From the NCBI GenBank assembly GCA_016184445.1, contig JACPCT010000344.1:1-5060 (forward strand): a stretch of 5,060 nucleotides of DNA, read 5' to 3'. The translations under genes and the position numbers were made by a program. The notes beneath the pieces were generated by a model. The model was not told where the DNA came from. It searched no databases and worked only from the letters and a program-made list of their open reading frames with translations. Positions 1 to 5,060 of this stretch are shown here, piece after piece (position 1 is the first letter of the stretch; each line of letters begins with the position of its first letter). Origin of the DNA: Candidatus Tectimicrobiota bacterium (GTDB lineage Bacteria; UBA8248).

Positions 1-1492
1 CTCGATGATCGCGGGGGGCGTCCTCTCCCTGCGCGCCCACGACCTCAAGGCCATCCTCGCCTACGGCACCGTCAGCCAGCTGGGCCTCATCGTCACCTTG
101 CTGGGCTTCGGCGGGGAGGCGGCCGTCGTCGGGGCGACGCTCCACCTCTACATCCACGCGGCGGCCAAGGCGGCCATGTTCATGGCCGCGGGGATCATCG
201 ACCACGAGGCGGGCACGCGGGACGTGCGCCAGCTCGGCGGGCTGGCCAGGGCCATGCCCATCACCCACGTCCTTGCCGTGGTGGCCGCCGTCAGCCTCAT
301 CGGGGTGCCCCCCACGGGGGGCTTCATCACCAAGGAGCTGCTCTACGAGACGAGTCTCCACCCGGGCGGGCCGGGGGCGTGGGGGGGCTTCTGGCCCTGG
401 CTCACCCTGGGGGCGGGCATCATCACCGCCCTCTACCACCTGCGCTTCCTGGGCGTCCCCTTTTGGGAGAGGGCCAAGGGGGGCGCTCCCAGGCACCCTC
501 ACGACCCCCCCAAGGGGATGCTGGCGGCGCCCGCCCTGCTCGCGGCGGGAACCCTCCTCCTGGGCCTGGCGCCGGGCCTCGTGCAGGACGCCCTCATCGC
601 CCCCGCCGCGGCGGCCACGCTGGGGCGGGCCCAGGCCCTGGAACTGCACCTGGAGCTCTGGCACGGGGTGAACGCGCCGCTGCTGATGTCGGCCGCCACG
701 CTGGCGGCGGGGCTCCTCCTCTACCTGGGCTTCGCCAGGGTGTCGCCGGTGCTGGAGGGCGGCGCGGCGCTCTGGCGCGGCGGCCCCGGCCCGGACAAGG
801 CCTACGACGGCTCCATGTGGTGGGCCAGGGAGCGCACCTGGGCCCTCCTCACCCTCCTCCAGGACGGCAACCTGCGCCGCTACCTCCGCTGGACGATGGC
901 GGCGCCCGTCGTGCTCCTCCTGTTCCTCGCCTCGCGGCTCGACCGGGGGACGTGGCTCCTTCCCGGCTTCGAGCCGCCTGGCTTCCTCCCCGTGGCGATC
1001 TGCTCGCTCATCGTGGCGCTCGCCTCCGCGACCGCCCTCTTCCCGCAGCGCATCCCGGCCATCCGGGCGCTGGGGGGGGCGGGCTACTCCATCTCCGCCC
1101 TCTACCTGCTCGTCAAGGCGCCCGACCTCGCCCTGACCCAGATCATGATCGAGTCGGCCTCGGTCGTCCTCTTCCTCCTCGTCTTCCGCTACCTGCCCGA
1201 GCTGGAGCCCGACGCCCGGGGGAGGGCGCGGAAGGCGCGCGACTGGGCCATCGCCCTCGGCCTGGGCGCGGCGGCCACGGCCGGCATGGCGATCGTCATG
1301 AGCACCCACCAGGTGCGGACCATCGCCGACTACTTCATGCGGACCAGCAAGCCCATCGCCGGCTTCAAGAACGTCGTCAACGCCATCATCGTGGACTACC
1401 GCGGCTACGACACCCTGGGCGAGATCACCGTGCTGGCCATCGCCGGCATCGCCATCTACGCCATGCTGCGGCTGACGGGGGAGATGAAATGA
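1..1492 (+). CDS. mrpA: Mrp antiporter large subunit MrpA (5' end off the window)
   Basis: Large subunit of the Mrp cation/proton antiporter, an inner-membrane protein related to NuoL/M/N of complex I. The frame is already open at base 2, and the ATG at 5 is internal: it enters the middle of the proton-antiporter domain, so roughly 300 N-terminal residues lie upstream (family length about 800). Counting from that Met, [14 protein letters not shown] is at 14-27, the helix with His51 and Lys55 follows (the buried lysine position of the family), then [12 protein letters not shown] at 100-111 with Lys110, and [12 protein letters not shown] at 218-229. The C-terminal third is the MrpA-specific extension: an MbhD/NuoJ-like segment with [14 protein letters not shown] (371-384, Glu383 within the membrane) and an MbhE-like segment ending [17 protein letters not shown] (463-479, Glu473). 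MrpB is not fused to it. The TGA overlaps the mrpB ATG. Identity is secure; only the N-terminus is unseen. Confidence 0.96.
   Translation, partial: SMIAGGVLSLRAHDLKAILAYGTVSQLGLIVTLLGFGGEAAVVGATLHLYIHAAAKAAMFMAAGIIDHEAGTRDVRQLGGLARAMPITHVLAVVAAVSLIGVPPTGGFITKELLYETSLHPGGPGAWGGFWPWLTLGAGIITALYHLRFLGVPFWERAKGGAPRHPHDPPKGMLAAPALLAAGTLLLGLAPGLVQDALIAPAAAATLGRAQALELHLELWHGVNAPLLMSAATLAAGLLLYLGFARVSPVLEGGAALWRGGPGPDKAYDGSMWWARERTWALLTLLQDGNLRRYLRWTMAAPVVLLLFLASRLDRGTWLLPGFEPPGFLPVAICSLIVALASATALFPQRIPAIRALGGAGYSISALYLLVKAPDLALTQIMIESASVVLFLLVFRYLPELEPDARGRARKARDWAIALGLGAAATAGMAIVMSTHQVRTIADYFMRTSKPIAGFKNVVNAIIVDYRGYDTLGEITVLAIAGIAIYAMLRLTGEMK
364..387 (+). other. G-quadruplex-type motif within mrpA
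   Basis: Four G runs, G3-C-G3-CC-G5-CGT-G7, fit the G3+N1-7 quadruplex pattern on the coding strand, so the motif would also be in the mRNA. It encodes a Pro/Gly loop (PGGPGAWGG) between two MrpA helices, where Gly codons and high GC alone could create it. Confidence 0.4.
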
Positions 1493-1923
1493 GGTCGCTG
1501 ATCCTCTCGGCCATCGCGCCCATCGTGCTCCACCTGACGCTCGTCTTCTCGCTCTTCCTCCTGCTCTACGGGCACAACCAGCCGGGGGGAGGCTTCATCG
1601 CGGGCCTGATGACGGCGGTGGGGCTGGTGCTCCAGTGGGTGGCCTTCGACGCGCGCGAGGGCTGGCGCCGCTTCAACTGGCCCTGGGACAAGATCTTCTC
1701 CTGGGGCCTCGCCCTCGCCGCGGGGGTCGGCCTCTTCGGCCTGCTCAAGGGGGCCTTCCTCAAGAGCTCGCTCTACGAGTTCGACCTCCCCTTCGTGGGG
1801 CGGGTGGAGCTCCTCTCGGCGTTCCTCTTCGACGTGGGCGTGTACATGGTGGTCGTGGGCGTAGTGATGATGATCCTCACCTTGATCTGCGAGCGGCGCT
1901 CGCCCCGCCGGAGGCGACAATGA
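1489..1923 (+). CDS. mrpB: Mrp antiporter subunit MrpB
   Basis: Small membrane subunit of the Mrp complex (MnhB family), 144 residues, the usual size. The family signature [13 protein letters not shown] is at residues 28-40. About four hydrophobic helices are visible, near 5-27, 35-53, 69-90 and 109-134, and the tail is very basic (RRSPRRRRQ), consistent with a cytoplasmic C-terminus. In studied Mrp systems MrpB is required for antiport activity and sits beside the C-terminal part of MrpA. The start is the ATG overlapping the mrpA TGA in an ATGA, preceded by GGGGGAG at 1477-1483 with 5-base spacing. The frame stays open far upstream (to about 379), but that stretch translates to Pro/Gly/Arg-rich sequence inside mrpA and is not part of the protein. 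Its own TGA overlaps the mrpC start. Confidence 0.96.
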   Translation: MRSLILSAIAPIVLHLTLVFSLFLLLYGHNQPGGGFIAGLMTAVGLVLQWVAFDAREGWRRFNWPWDKIFSWGLALAAGVGLFGLLKGAFLKSSLYEFDLPFVGRVELLSAFLFDVGVYMVVVGVVMMILTLICERRSPRRRRQ

Positions 1924-2267
1924 TCTGGCTGCTCTCCATCACGATCGGCTCCCTGGTGGCGGCGGGGGCCTACCTCGTCATGCAGCGCCGCCTCATCCAG
2001 CTGGTGCTGGGCCTGGCGCTCTTGAGCCACGCCACCAACCTGATGCTCGTCGCCTCGGGCTGGATCGGGGACGGCAGGGCGCCCATCGTGCCGGGGCCCG
2101 GCCCGGTGGACCCGGCGGGGTACGTGGACCCCCTCCCCCAGGCCATGGTGCTGACGGCCATCGTCATCAGCTTCGCGGTGACGGCCTTCCTCCTCATCCT
2201 GGCCCTGAACATCTACCAGCGCTTCAAGACCGACGACATCGACCGTCTGCGGAGGCTCATGGGATGA
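1920..2267 (+). CDS. mrpC: Mrp antiporter subunit MrpC (NuoK-like)
   Basis: Small three-helix subunit homologous to NuoK of complex I, 115 residues, typical for MrpC. Helices are near residues 2-20, 26-46 and 73-96. The second carries the NuoK/MrpC-type [16 protein letters not shown] motif (32-47, with His37 and Asn40). A Pro/Gly-rich loop leads into the family hallmark [20 protein letters not shown] at 68-87. In the complex it lies between the MrpA C-terminal segments and MrpD and contributes to the lateral polar path through the membrane. The start is the ATG in an ATGA overlap with mrpB, with GGAGG at 1910-1914 and 5-base spacing. The frame is open further upstream (from about 1635) inside mrpB, but that extension has no family resemblance. 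The gene overlaps mrpD by 4 bases. Confidence 0.96.
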   Translation: MIWLLSITIGSLVAAGAYLVMQRRLIQLVLGLALLSHATNLMLVASGWIGDGRAPIVPGPGPVDPAGYVDPLPQAMVLTAIVISFAVTAFLLILALNIYQRFKTDDIDRLRRLMG

Positions 2268-3739
2268 GCGGCCTGCTCCCCCTCTTCGTCGCCGGCCCGC
2301 TCGCGGCGGCGATCGTCCTGTTCCTCGTGAAGGGCCGCGCCCGCCTCCAGGAGGGGCTGAGCCTCCTCGCCCTGGCGGCCAACCTGGCGCTCGCGCTCGC
2401 CCTGCTGCGGGAGACGGCGGGAGGGGAGATCTTCATCCACCGGATGGGCTTCTGGCCCTTCCCCTACGGCATCCTCCTCGCGGCCGACCGCCTGGCGGCC
2501 ACCATGCTCTGCCTCTCGGCCGCGGTGGTGGGGGCCTCGGGCCTCTTCGCCTGCAGCTACCTCTCGGAGGACCAGCGGCGGGAGGTCTTCCACCCCCTCC
2601 TTCACTTCCTGCTGATGGGCATCCAGGGCGCCTTCGCCACGGGCGACATCTTCAACCTGTTCGTCTTCTTCGAAGTCATGCTGATGGCCACCTACGCCCT
2701 GCTCGGCTTCTACCACGACCTCGATCAGCTCGAGATGGCCCTGAAGTACACCTGCCTCAACCTCATCGCCTCGGCCTTCTTCCTGGTGGGGGTGACGATG
2801 CTCTACGCCCAGGTGGGGACGGTCAACATGGCCGACCTCGCCGTGAAGGTGCGGGCCGTGGGCCCCACGCCGATGATGGCGCTGACGGCGCTCACCTTCG
2901 TGTCCGTCTTCAGCGTCAAGGCGGCGATCTTCCCCATGCATCTTTGGCTGCCCTCGGCGCACTCCCTCTCGCCCACGCCGGTCAGCGCCATCCTGGCGGG
3001 GGTCCTGGTGAAGGTGGGCGTCTACGCCATCCTGCGGTGCGCCACCCTCATCTTCCCCGCGCCCTTCCAGCGCATCCAGACCCTCCTCATCGGGCTGGCG
3101 GTGGTCACCATCCTCTTCGGCGCGCTGGGGACCCTCCCCCAGCGGAACCTCAAGCGCATCCTCGCCTACAGCACCATCAACCAGCTGGGCTACATCGTCT
3201 TCGCCATCGCCCTCCTCAACCCGGCGGGCTGGGCGGCGGCGGTCTTCTACGCGGTGGGGCACGCCTTCCTGAAGAGCTCCCTCCTCCTGGGGGCCGGCCT
3301 CAACCAGAAGCTGACCGGCACGGTGGACCTCGACGAGATGGGCGGGCTCATGACGCGGGCCCCCTTCTCCACCCTGCTCCTGCTGACGGGCCTCCTTTCG
3401 CTGGCGGGCATCCCCCCGCTCGCGGGGTTTTTCTCCAAGCTCTTCGTGCTCCAGGCGGGCTTCGCCCAGGGGGCCTACCTCTCCACGGGGATCGTCCTGG
3501 CTGCGGGGATTCTCTCGCTGTATTACAATTTCACGACCTACCAGCGGCTGGCCTGGGGGACCCCCCGGGGGGAGGTGGGCGGGGCCCCGGCGGGGATGTA
3601 CGCCTCGGTGGCCTTCCTCGCCGCCTTCGCCGTCGTCTTCGGCCTGGGCGCGCGCTGGCTCCATGAGTGGGCCCAGCTGGTGGCCGCCCAGCTGGCCTCG
3701 CCCGAGCCCTACATCGCGGCGATGCGCAACGCCGCCTGA
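2264..3739 (+). CDS. mrpD: Mrp antiporter large subunit MrpD
   Basis: Complete second large proton-antiporter-type subunit (NuoL/M/N family), 491 residues, the normal MrpD length, with about 14 predicted membrane helices. Key charged residues are present: Glu137 in GDIFNLFVFFEVML, Lys219 in SVFSVKAAIFPMHLWLP, Lys250 in GVLVKVGVYAI, His333/Lys337 in VGHAFLKSSLLL and Lys392 in GFFSKLF. From memory, Glu137 and Lys219 share their numbering with the residues shown to be essential in Bacillus pseudofirmus MrpD. LKRILAYSTINQLGYI (296-311) is the counterpart of a segment in MrpA, reflecting their common ancestry. In the complex MrpD forms a proton path next to MrpC and MrpA. The start is an ATGA overlap with mrpC, with GGAGG at 2251-2255 and 8-base spacing. 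The C-terminus (residues 476-491) is a short soluble tail. Confidence 0.97.
   Translation: MSGLLPLFVAGPLAAAIVLFLVKGRARLQEGLSLLALAANLALALALLRETAGGEIFIHRMGFWPFPYGILLAADRLAATMLCLSAAVVGASGLFACSYLSEDQRREVFHPLLHFLLMGIQGAFATGDIFNLFVFFEVMLMATYALLGFYHDLDQLEMALKYTCLNLIASAFFLVGVTMLYAQVGTVNMADLAVKVRAVGPTPMMALTALTFVSVFSVKAAIFPMHLWLPSAHSLSPTPVSAILAGVLVKVGVYAILRCATLIFPAPFQRIQTLLIGLAVVTILFGALGTLPQRNLKRILAYSTINQLGYIVFAIALLNPAGWAAAVFYAVGHAFLKSSLLLGAGLNQKLTGTVDLDEMGGLMTRAPFSTLLLLTGLLSLAGIPPLAGFFSKLFVLQAGFAQGAYLSTGIVLAAGILSLYYNFTTYQRLAWGTPRGEVGGAPAGMYASVAFLAAFAVVFGLGARWLHEWAQLVAAQLASPEPYIAAMRNAA
3561..3595 (+). other. C6G6 palindrome and G-quadruplex-type motif within mrpD
   Basis: A perfect palindrome of six C and six G (3561-3572) runs into G6-AGGT-G3-C-G4-CCCCGGC-G4 (3567-3595), which fits the G3+N1-7 quadruplex pattern on the coding strand. 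It encodes a hydrophilic Gly/Pro loop (TPRGEVGGAPAG) between late MrpD helices. Folding is not shown; it may only reflect GC-rich loop codons. Confidence 0.4.
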
Positions 3740-3749
3740 GGAGGGCGCC
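3738..3749 (+). promoter_or_regulatory. Strong ribosome binding site of mrpE
   Basis: GAGGAGGG at 3738-3745 overlaps the mrpD stop codon and lies a few bases before the GTG at 3750. It fixes the mrpE start at 3750 rather than at an in-frame upstream ATG (3663), which would overlap mrpD by 77 bases and add 29 Pro/Ser/Trp-rich residues unlike the family. Confidence 0.8.
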
Positions 3750-4223
3750 GTGTCCCTGGCCACGATCGTCTTCAGCCTGTCCGCCATCTGGATCCTGATG
3801 AAGGGCACGGGCTCGGCGGGCGACTTCTTCGTGGGCCTCATCCTGGCCGCCCTGATCCTCCGCTTCCTCCGCAAGAGCTACCACCAGGAGAAGTCCTTCC
3901 TGCGCGTCGGGCGCATCGGGCGCTACGTCGTGAGCTTCACCCGCGAGCTCATCCTGGCGAACATCCAGGTGCTGCGGATCGTGCTCTCGCCCCGCATCCG
4001 GATCCGCCCGGGCATCCTCGCCTACAGGACCCGCTGCCGGACGCCCTTCGGCGTCATCCTCCTGGCCAACTCCATCACCCTCACGCCGGGGACCCTGAGC
4101 GTGGACATCTCGGAGGACAGCCAGACGATCTTCGTCCACGCGCTGGACATCACCCATCCCGACGAAGTGCGCGAGGCGATCCGCCTGGGGCTGGAGGAGC
4201 CGGTGATAGGGGCCGTGGAATGA
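3750..4223 (+). CDS. mrpE: Mrp antiporter subunit MrpE
   Basis: Accessory subunit of the Mrp complex, 157 residues, normal for the MnhE family. Hydrophobic helices lie near residues 3-19, 23-40 and 58-79. They are followed by a soluble C-terminal domain of about 75 residues with the conserved stretch TPFGVILLANSITLTPGTLSV (98-118). The Thr112-Pro113 pair in ITLTPGT corresponds to the Thr-Pro pair studied by mutagenesis in the Bacillus protein (from memory). RIRPGILAYRTR (84-95) is the usual short strand before it. In studied systems MrpE is required for full antiport activity or complex stability, and in structures it packs at the edge of the complex. It starts at a GTG 10 bases after mrpD, making this the only Mrp junction here without overlap, and shares an ATGA with mrpF at its end. 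Start confidence is high given the GAGGAGGG site. Confidence 0.95.
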   Translation: MSLATIVFSLSAIWILMKGTGSAGDFFVGLILAALILRFLRKSYHQEKSFLRVGRIGRYVVSFTRELILANIQVLRIVLSPRIRIRPGILAYRTRCRTPFGVILLANSITLTPGTLSVDISEDSQTIFVHALDITHPDEVREAIRLGLEEPVIGAVE

Positions 4224-4489
4224 TCCAGGCCGCCGTTCAGATCGGGCTCGGGATGCTGGGCCTCTCGCTGGCCCTGTGCTTCGTCCGGCTGGCCAAGGGC
4301 CCCACCACCGCCGACCGCGTGGTGGCCGCCGACACCCTCGCGACGAACATCCTCGGCGTCATCGCCCTCTTCGCCATCCTCTCGGGCGAGGAGCTCTTCA
4401 TCATCGCCGTGCTGGCCCTGGCGATCCTGAGCTTCGTGGGCACGGTGGTCTACGCCAAGTTCCTGGAGAGGGGGAAAATCATTGAGTGA
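4220..4489 (+). CDS. mrpF: Mrp antiporter subunit MrpF
   Basis: Small three-helix subunit of 89 residues, the usual MrpF size. Helices are near 3-22, 34-54 and 58-80. The family motif RLAKGPTTADRVVAADTLATN spans 23-43 and includes Asp32-Arg33 and Asp38, the acidic and basic residues placed inside the membrane. Structural and mutational work on other Mrp complexes implicates acidic residues of MrpF in the cation path, and the position of Asp32 fits that (family knowledge, recalled). The C-terminus is a short charged tail (KFLERGKIIE). The start is an ATG in an ATGA overlap with mrpE; AGGGG at 4208-4212 gives 7-base spacing. Its end overlaps the mrpG start by 8 bases, suggesting coupled translation. 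Confidence 0.95.
   Translation: MIQAAVQIGLGMLGLSLALCFVRLAKGPTTADRVVAADTLATNILGVIALFAILSGEELFIIAVLALAILSFVGTVVYAKFLERGKIIE
4465..4481 (+). promoter_or_regulatory. Ribosome binding site deciding the TTG start of mrpG
   Basis: The purine run GGAGAGGGGG at 4465-4474 lies 7 bases before the TTG at 4482, inside the end of mrpF. No in-frame ATG or GTG is close by; the next in-frame ATG falls inside the first membrane helix. The TTG is therefore the best start. Confidence 0.65.
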
Positions 4490-4856
4490 CTACCTGGCCG
4501 CGGCCGTGCTCCTCATCGGCGCCTTCTTCATGCTGGTGGCGGGCGTGGGGCTCATCCGCCTGCCCGACGTCTACTCCCGCATGCACGCCGCCACCAAGGC
4601 CACCACCTTCGGCATGGGGGGCATCCTCTCGGCCGTCATCCTCTTCTTCCAGGCGGCCCATGTCGCGACCCACGCCATCCTGGCGATGTTTTTCCTCTTC
4701 CTGACGGCCCCCGTGGCCGCCCATCTCATCGCCCGGGCGGCTTACCGCAAGGGCCCTGGGCTGGCCCCGGCCACCCGGCTGGACGAATACGGGCCTTATT
4801 TGTCCGGGGAGAGATCAACTTCACAGACGAAAAATGGTATAAACTCCCATGATTAA
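4482..4856 (+). CDS. mrpG: Mrp antiporter subunit MrpG
   Basis: Last Mrp subunit, 124 residues, MnhG family, three helices near 4-24, 43-58 and 64-85. Diagnostic motif: GLIRLPDVYSRMHAATKATT at 23-42. It is followed by FLFLTAPVAAHLIARAAYR (71-89), where Pro77 is the conserved proline of the last helix. MrpG is small but required for the assembled antiporter in studied bacteria. It starts at a TTG overlapping mrpF by 8 bases. The oddity is the C-terminus: after about residue 105 the tail (YLSGERSTSQTKNGINSHD) is polar. It is written with AT-rich codons such as AGA, TCA, ACT, AAT, GGT and ATA, which are hardly used elsewhere in the operon, and the same DNA contains a promoter-like sequence. The family core is certain; the tail is probably not conserved. 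Confidence 0.95.
   Translation: MSDYLAAAVLLIGAFFMLVAGVGLIRLPDVYSRMHAATKATTFGMGGILSAVILFFQAAHVATHAILAMFFLFLTAPVAAHLIARAAYRKGPGLAPATRLDEYGPYLSGERSTSQTKNGINSHD
4835..4843 (+). promoter_or_regulatory. Possible extended -10 promoter inside the 3' end of mrpG
   Basis: TGGTATAAA at 4835-4843 is a TGn extension plus a 5-of-6 match to TATAAT, in an AT-rich patch within otherwise very GC-rich DNA. There is no good -35: the best candidate at the right spacing is TCAACT (4815-4820, 17-base spacing), matching TTGACA at only 3 of 6 positions. If used, transcription would start near 4850 and give a leader of about 86 bases to the downstream regulator gene. Pattern match only. Confidence 0.35.
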
Positions 4857-4889
4857 GGGTGGATAGCCCCGGCCTCATTCGATAAACTG

Positions 4890-4927
4890 CTCCCCGGAGG
4901 GCTTGCCCGGCCCTCCGCCGCCGGGAG
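4890..4927 (+). promoter_or_regulatory. GC-rich hairpin in the mrpG/regulator spacer
   Basis: CGGAGGGC (4895-4902) pairs perfectly with GCCCTCCG (4910-4917) around a 7-base loop, giving an 8-bp stem. An outer CTCCC (4890-4894) can pair with GGGAG (4923-4927), leaving 4918-4922 as a bulge. No run of T follows, so it is not a classical intrinsic terminator. It could act as a weak or Rho-assisted terminator, as a 3' end stabiliser for mrp mRNA, or as a leader structure covering part of the ribosome binding region of the next gene. The pairing is seen directly; the role is inferred. Confidence 0.5.
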
Positions 4928-4936
4928 AGAAGGCGA

Positions 4937-5060
4937 ATGAACACCCCCGAAAACGGTGGATCCGGCCCTCCACCCGGCACGAAGGCCCGTCCGGCCATCA
5001 TCCACGTCGTGGAGGATGACCCCAGGGACCTGGCCCTCGTCGAGCTCCTCCTGAGGCGGG
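4937..5060 (+). CDS. Response-regulator receiver-domain protein (3' end off the window)
   Basis: Only the first 41 codons are visible. After about 19 Gly/Pro-rich, probably disordered residues (NTPENGGSGPPPGTK...), the sequence AIIHVVEDDPRDLALVELLLRR (residues 20-41, starting after Pro19) has the form of the first strand and first helix of a CheY-like receiver domain. The Glu26-Asp27-Asp28 acidic cluster would bind Mg2+. The phospho-acceptor Asp, the Lys/Thr switch residues and any output domain lie beyond the edge, so it could be a stand-alone receiver, a DNA-binding regulator or part of a larger signalling protein. The ATG is preceded by the purine run GGGAGAGAAGG (4923-4933); the in-frame GTG at 4859 is cut off by a TAA at 4883-4885, so the ATG at 4937 is the likely start. 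It follows mrpG by 80 bases on the same strand; a regulatory link to the antiporter is possible but unproven. Confidence 0.75.
   Translation, partial: MNTPENGGSGPPPGTKARPAIIHVVEDDPRDLALVELLLRR

Noticed and set aside
379..1488. Long in-frame extension upstream of mrpB.
   Set aside because: It lies inside mrpA and translates to Pro/Gly/Arg-rich sequence, whereas MrpB homology begins at the ATG at 1489, which has a good ribosome binding site.
1..1492. mrpA/mrpD-type genes as complex I (nuoL/nuoM) or membrane-bound hydrogenase subunits.
   Set aside because: The B, C, E, F, G gene set, the MrpA C-terminal extension and the gene order are specific to Mrp; no hydrogenase or quinone-module gene is present in the window.
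1635..1919. In-frame extension upstream of mrpC.
   Set aside because: It lies inside mrpB, is Arg/Gly-rich and unlike MrpC; the ATG at 1920 gives the normal family length.
3663..3749. In-frame upstream ATG for mrpE.
   Set aside because: It would overlap mrpD by 77 bases and add a low-complexity leader. The GTG at 3750 has the strong ribosome binding site and gives the normal length.
2213..3874. A 553-codon open frame on the - strand, opposite mrpD and flanking genes.
   Set aside because: It is codon-aligned with mrpD, so hydrophobic NTN codons read as NAN (Glu, Gln, His, Asp) on the other strand, giving an E/R/G/H/Q-rich product. G/C-ending sense codons avoid TTA, CTA and TCA, so few antisense stops appear. 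This is a codon-bias artefact.
4804..4897. Long-range pairing of CCGGGGAG (4804-4811) with CTCCCCGG (4890-4897).
   Set aside because: An 8-base complement of low-complexity GC sequence about 80 bases away is likely by chance here, and it competes with the more compact local hairpin.
4895..4917. Intrinsic terminator after mrpG.
   Set aside because: The stem is good but no T-run follows, so I list it only as a hairpin of unknown role.
4726..5001. A 91-codon open frame on the - strand across the mrpG/regulator boundary.
   Set aside because: It has no recognisable domain, is basic and Pro/Gly-rich, and lies opposite two genes with clear homology; a GC-driven spurious frame is the simpler explanation.

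Overview
The window is a high-GC (strongly G/C-ending codons), single-strand stretch of bacterial DNA. It holds most of a canonical Mrp (Mnh/Sha/Pha) multisubunit cation/proton antiporter operon in the standard order mrpA-B-C-D-E-F-G, followed by the first 41 codons of a response-regulator-like gene. All genes are on the + strand. No mobile element, CRISPR array, tRNA or rRNA was seen. The lineage cannot be fixed from the sequence: composition suggests a high-GC environmental bacterium, and the separate mrpA and mrpB (not one fused gene) is the 'group 1' seven-gene layout.

Layout. 1-1492: 3' part of mrpA, whose 5' end lies off the window. 1489-1923 mrpB, 1920-2267 mrpC, 2264-3739 mrpD, 3750-4223 mrpE, 4220-4489 mrpF, 4482-4856 mrpG. 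The A/B, B/C, C/D and E/F junctions are all 4-base ATGA overlaps. F/G overlap by 8 bases, with a TTG start for mrpG. D/E is the only junction with a gap (10 bases); it has a strong GAGGAGGG ribosome binding site and a GTG start. 4857-4936 is an 80-base intergenic spacer containing a GC-rich hairpin, and 4937-5060 begins a receiver-domain protein that runs off the right edge.

How the genes work together. The Mrp proteins form one membrane complex that exchanges cytoplasmic Na+ (sometimes K+ or Li+) for external protons, supporting Na+ resistance and pH homeostasis. MrpA and MrpD are the two large complex-I-like (NuoL/M/N family) proton-path subunits. MrpC is NuoK-like. The C-terminal part of MrpA carries NuoJ/MbhD- and MbhE-like segments. 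MrpB, E, F and G are small membrane subunits needed for assembly or for the cation path.

Most of the window is a well-known system, with conserved residues where they are expected. The less ordinary part is the mrpG/regulator boundary. There, an AT-rich, rare-codon tail of mrpG contains an extended -10 promoter-like sequence, and a spacer hairpin could occlude the ribosome binding site of the regulator gene. These are hypotheses from sequence inspection, not demonstrated elements.
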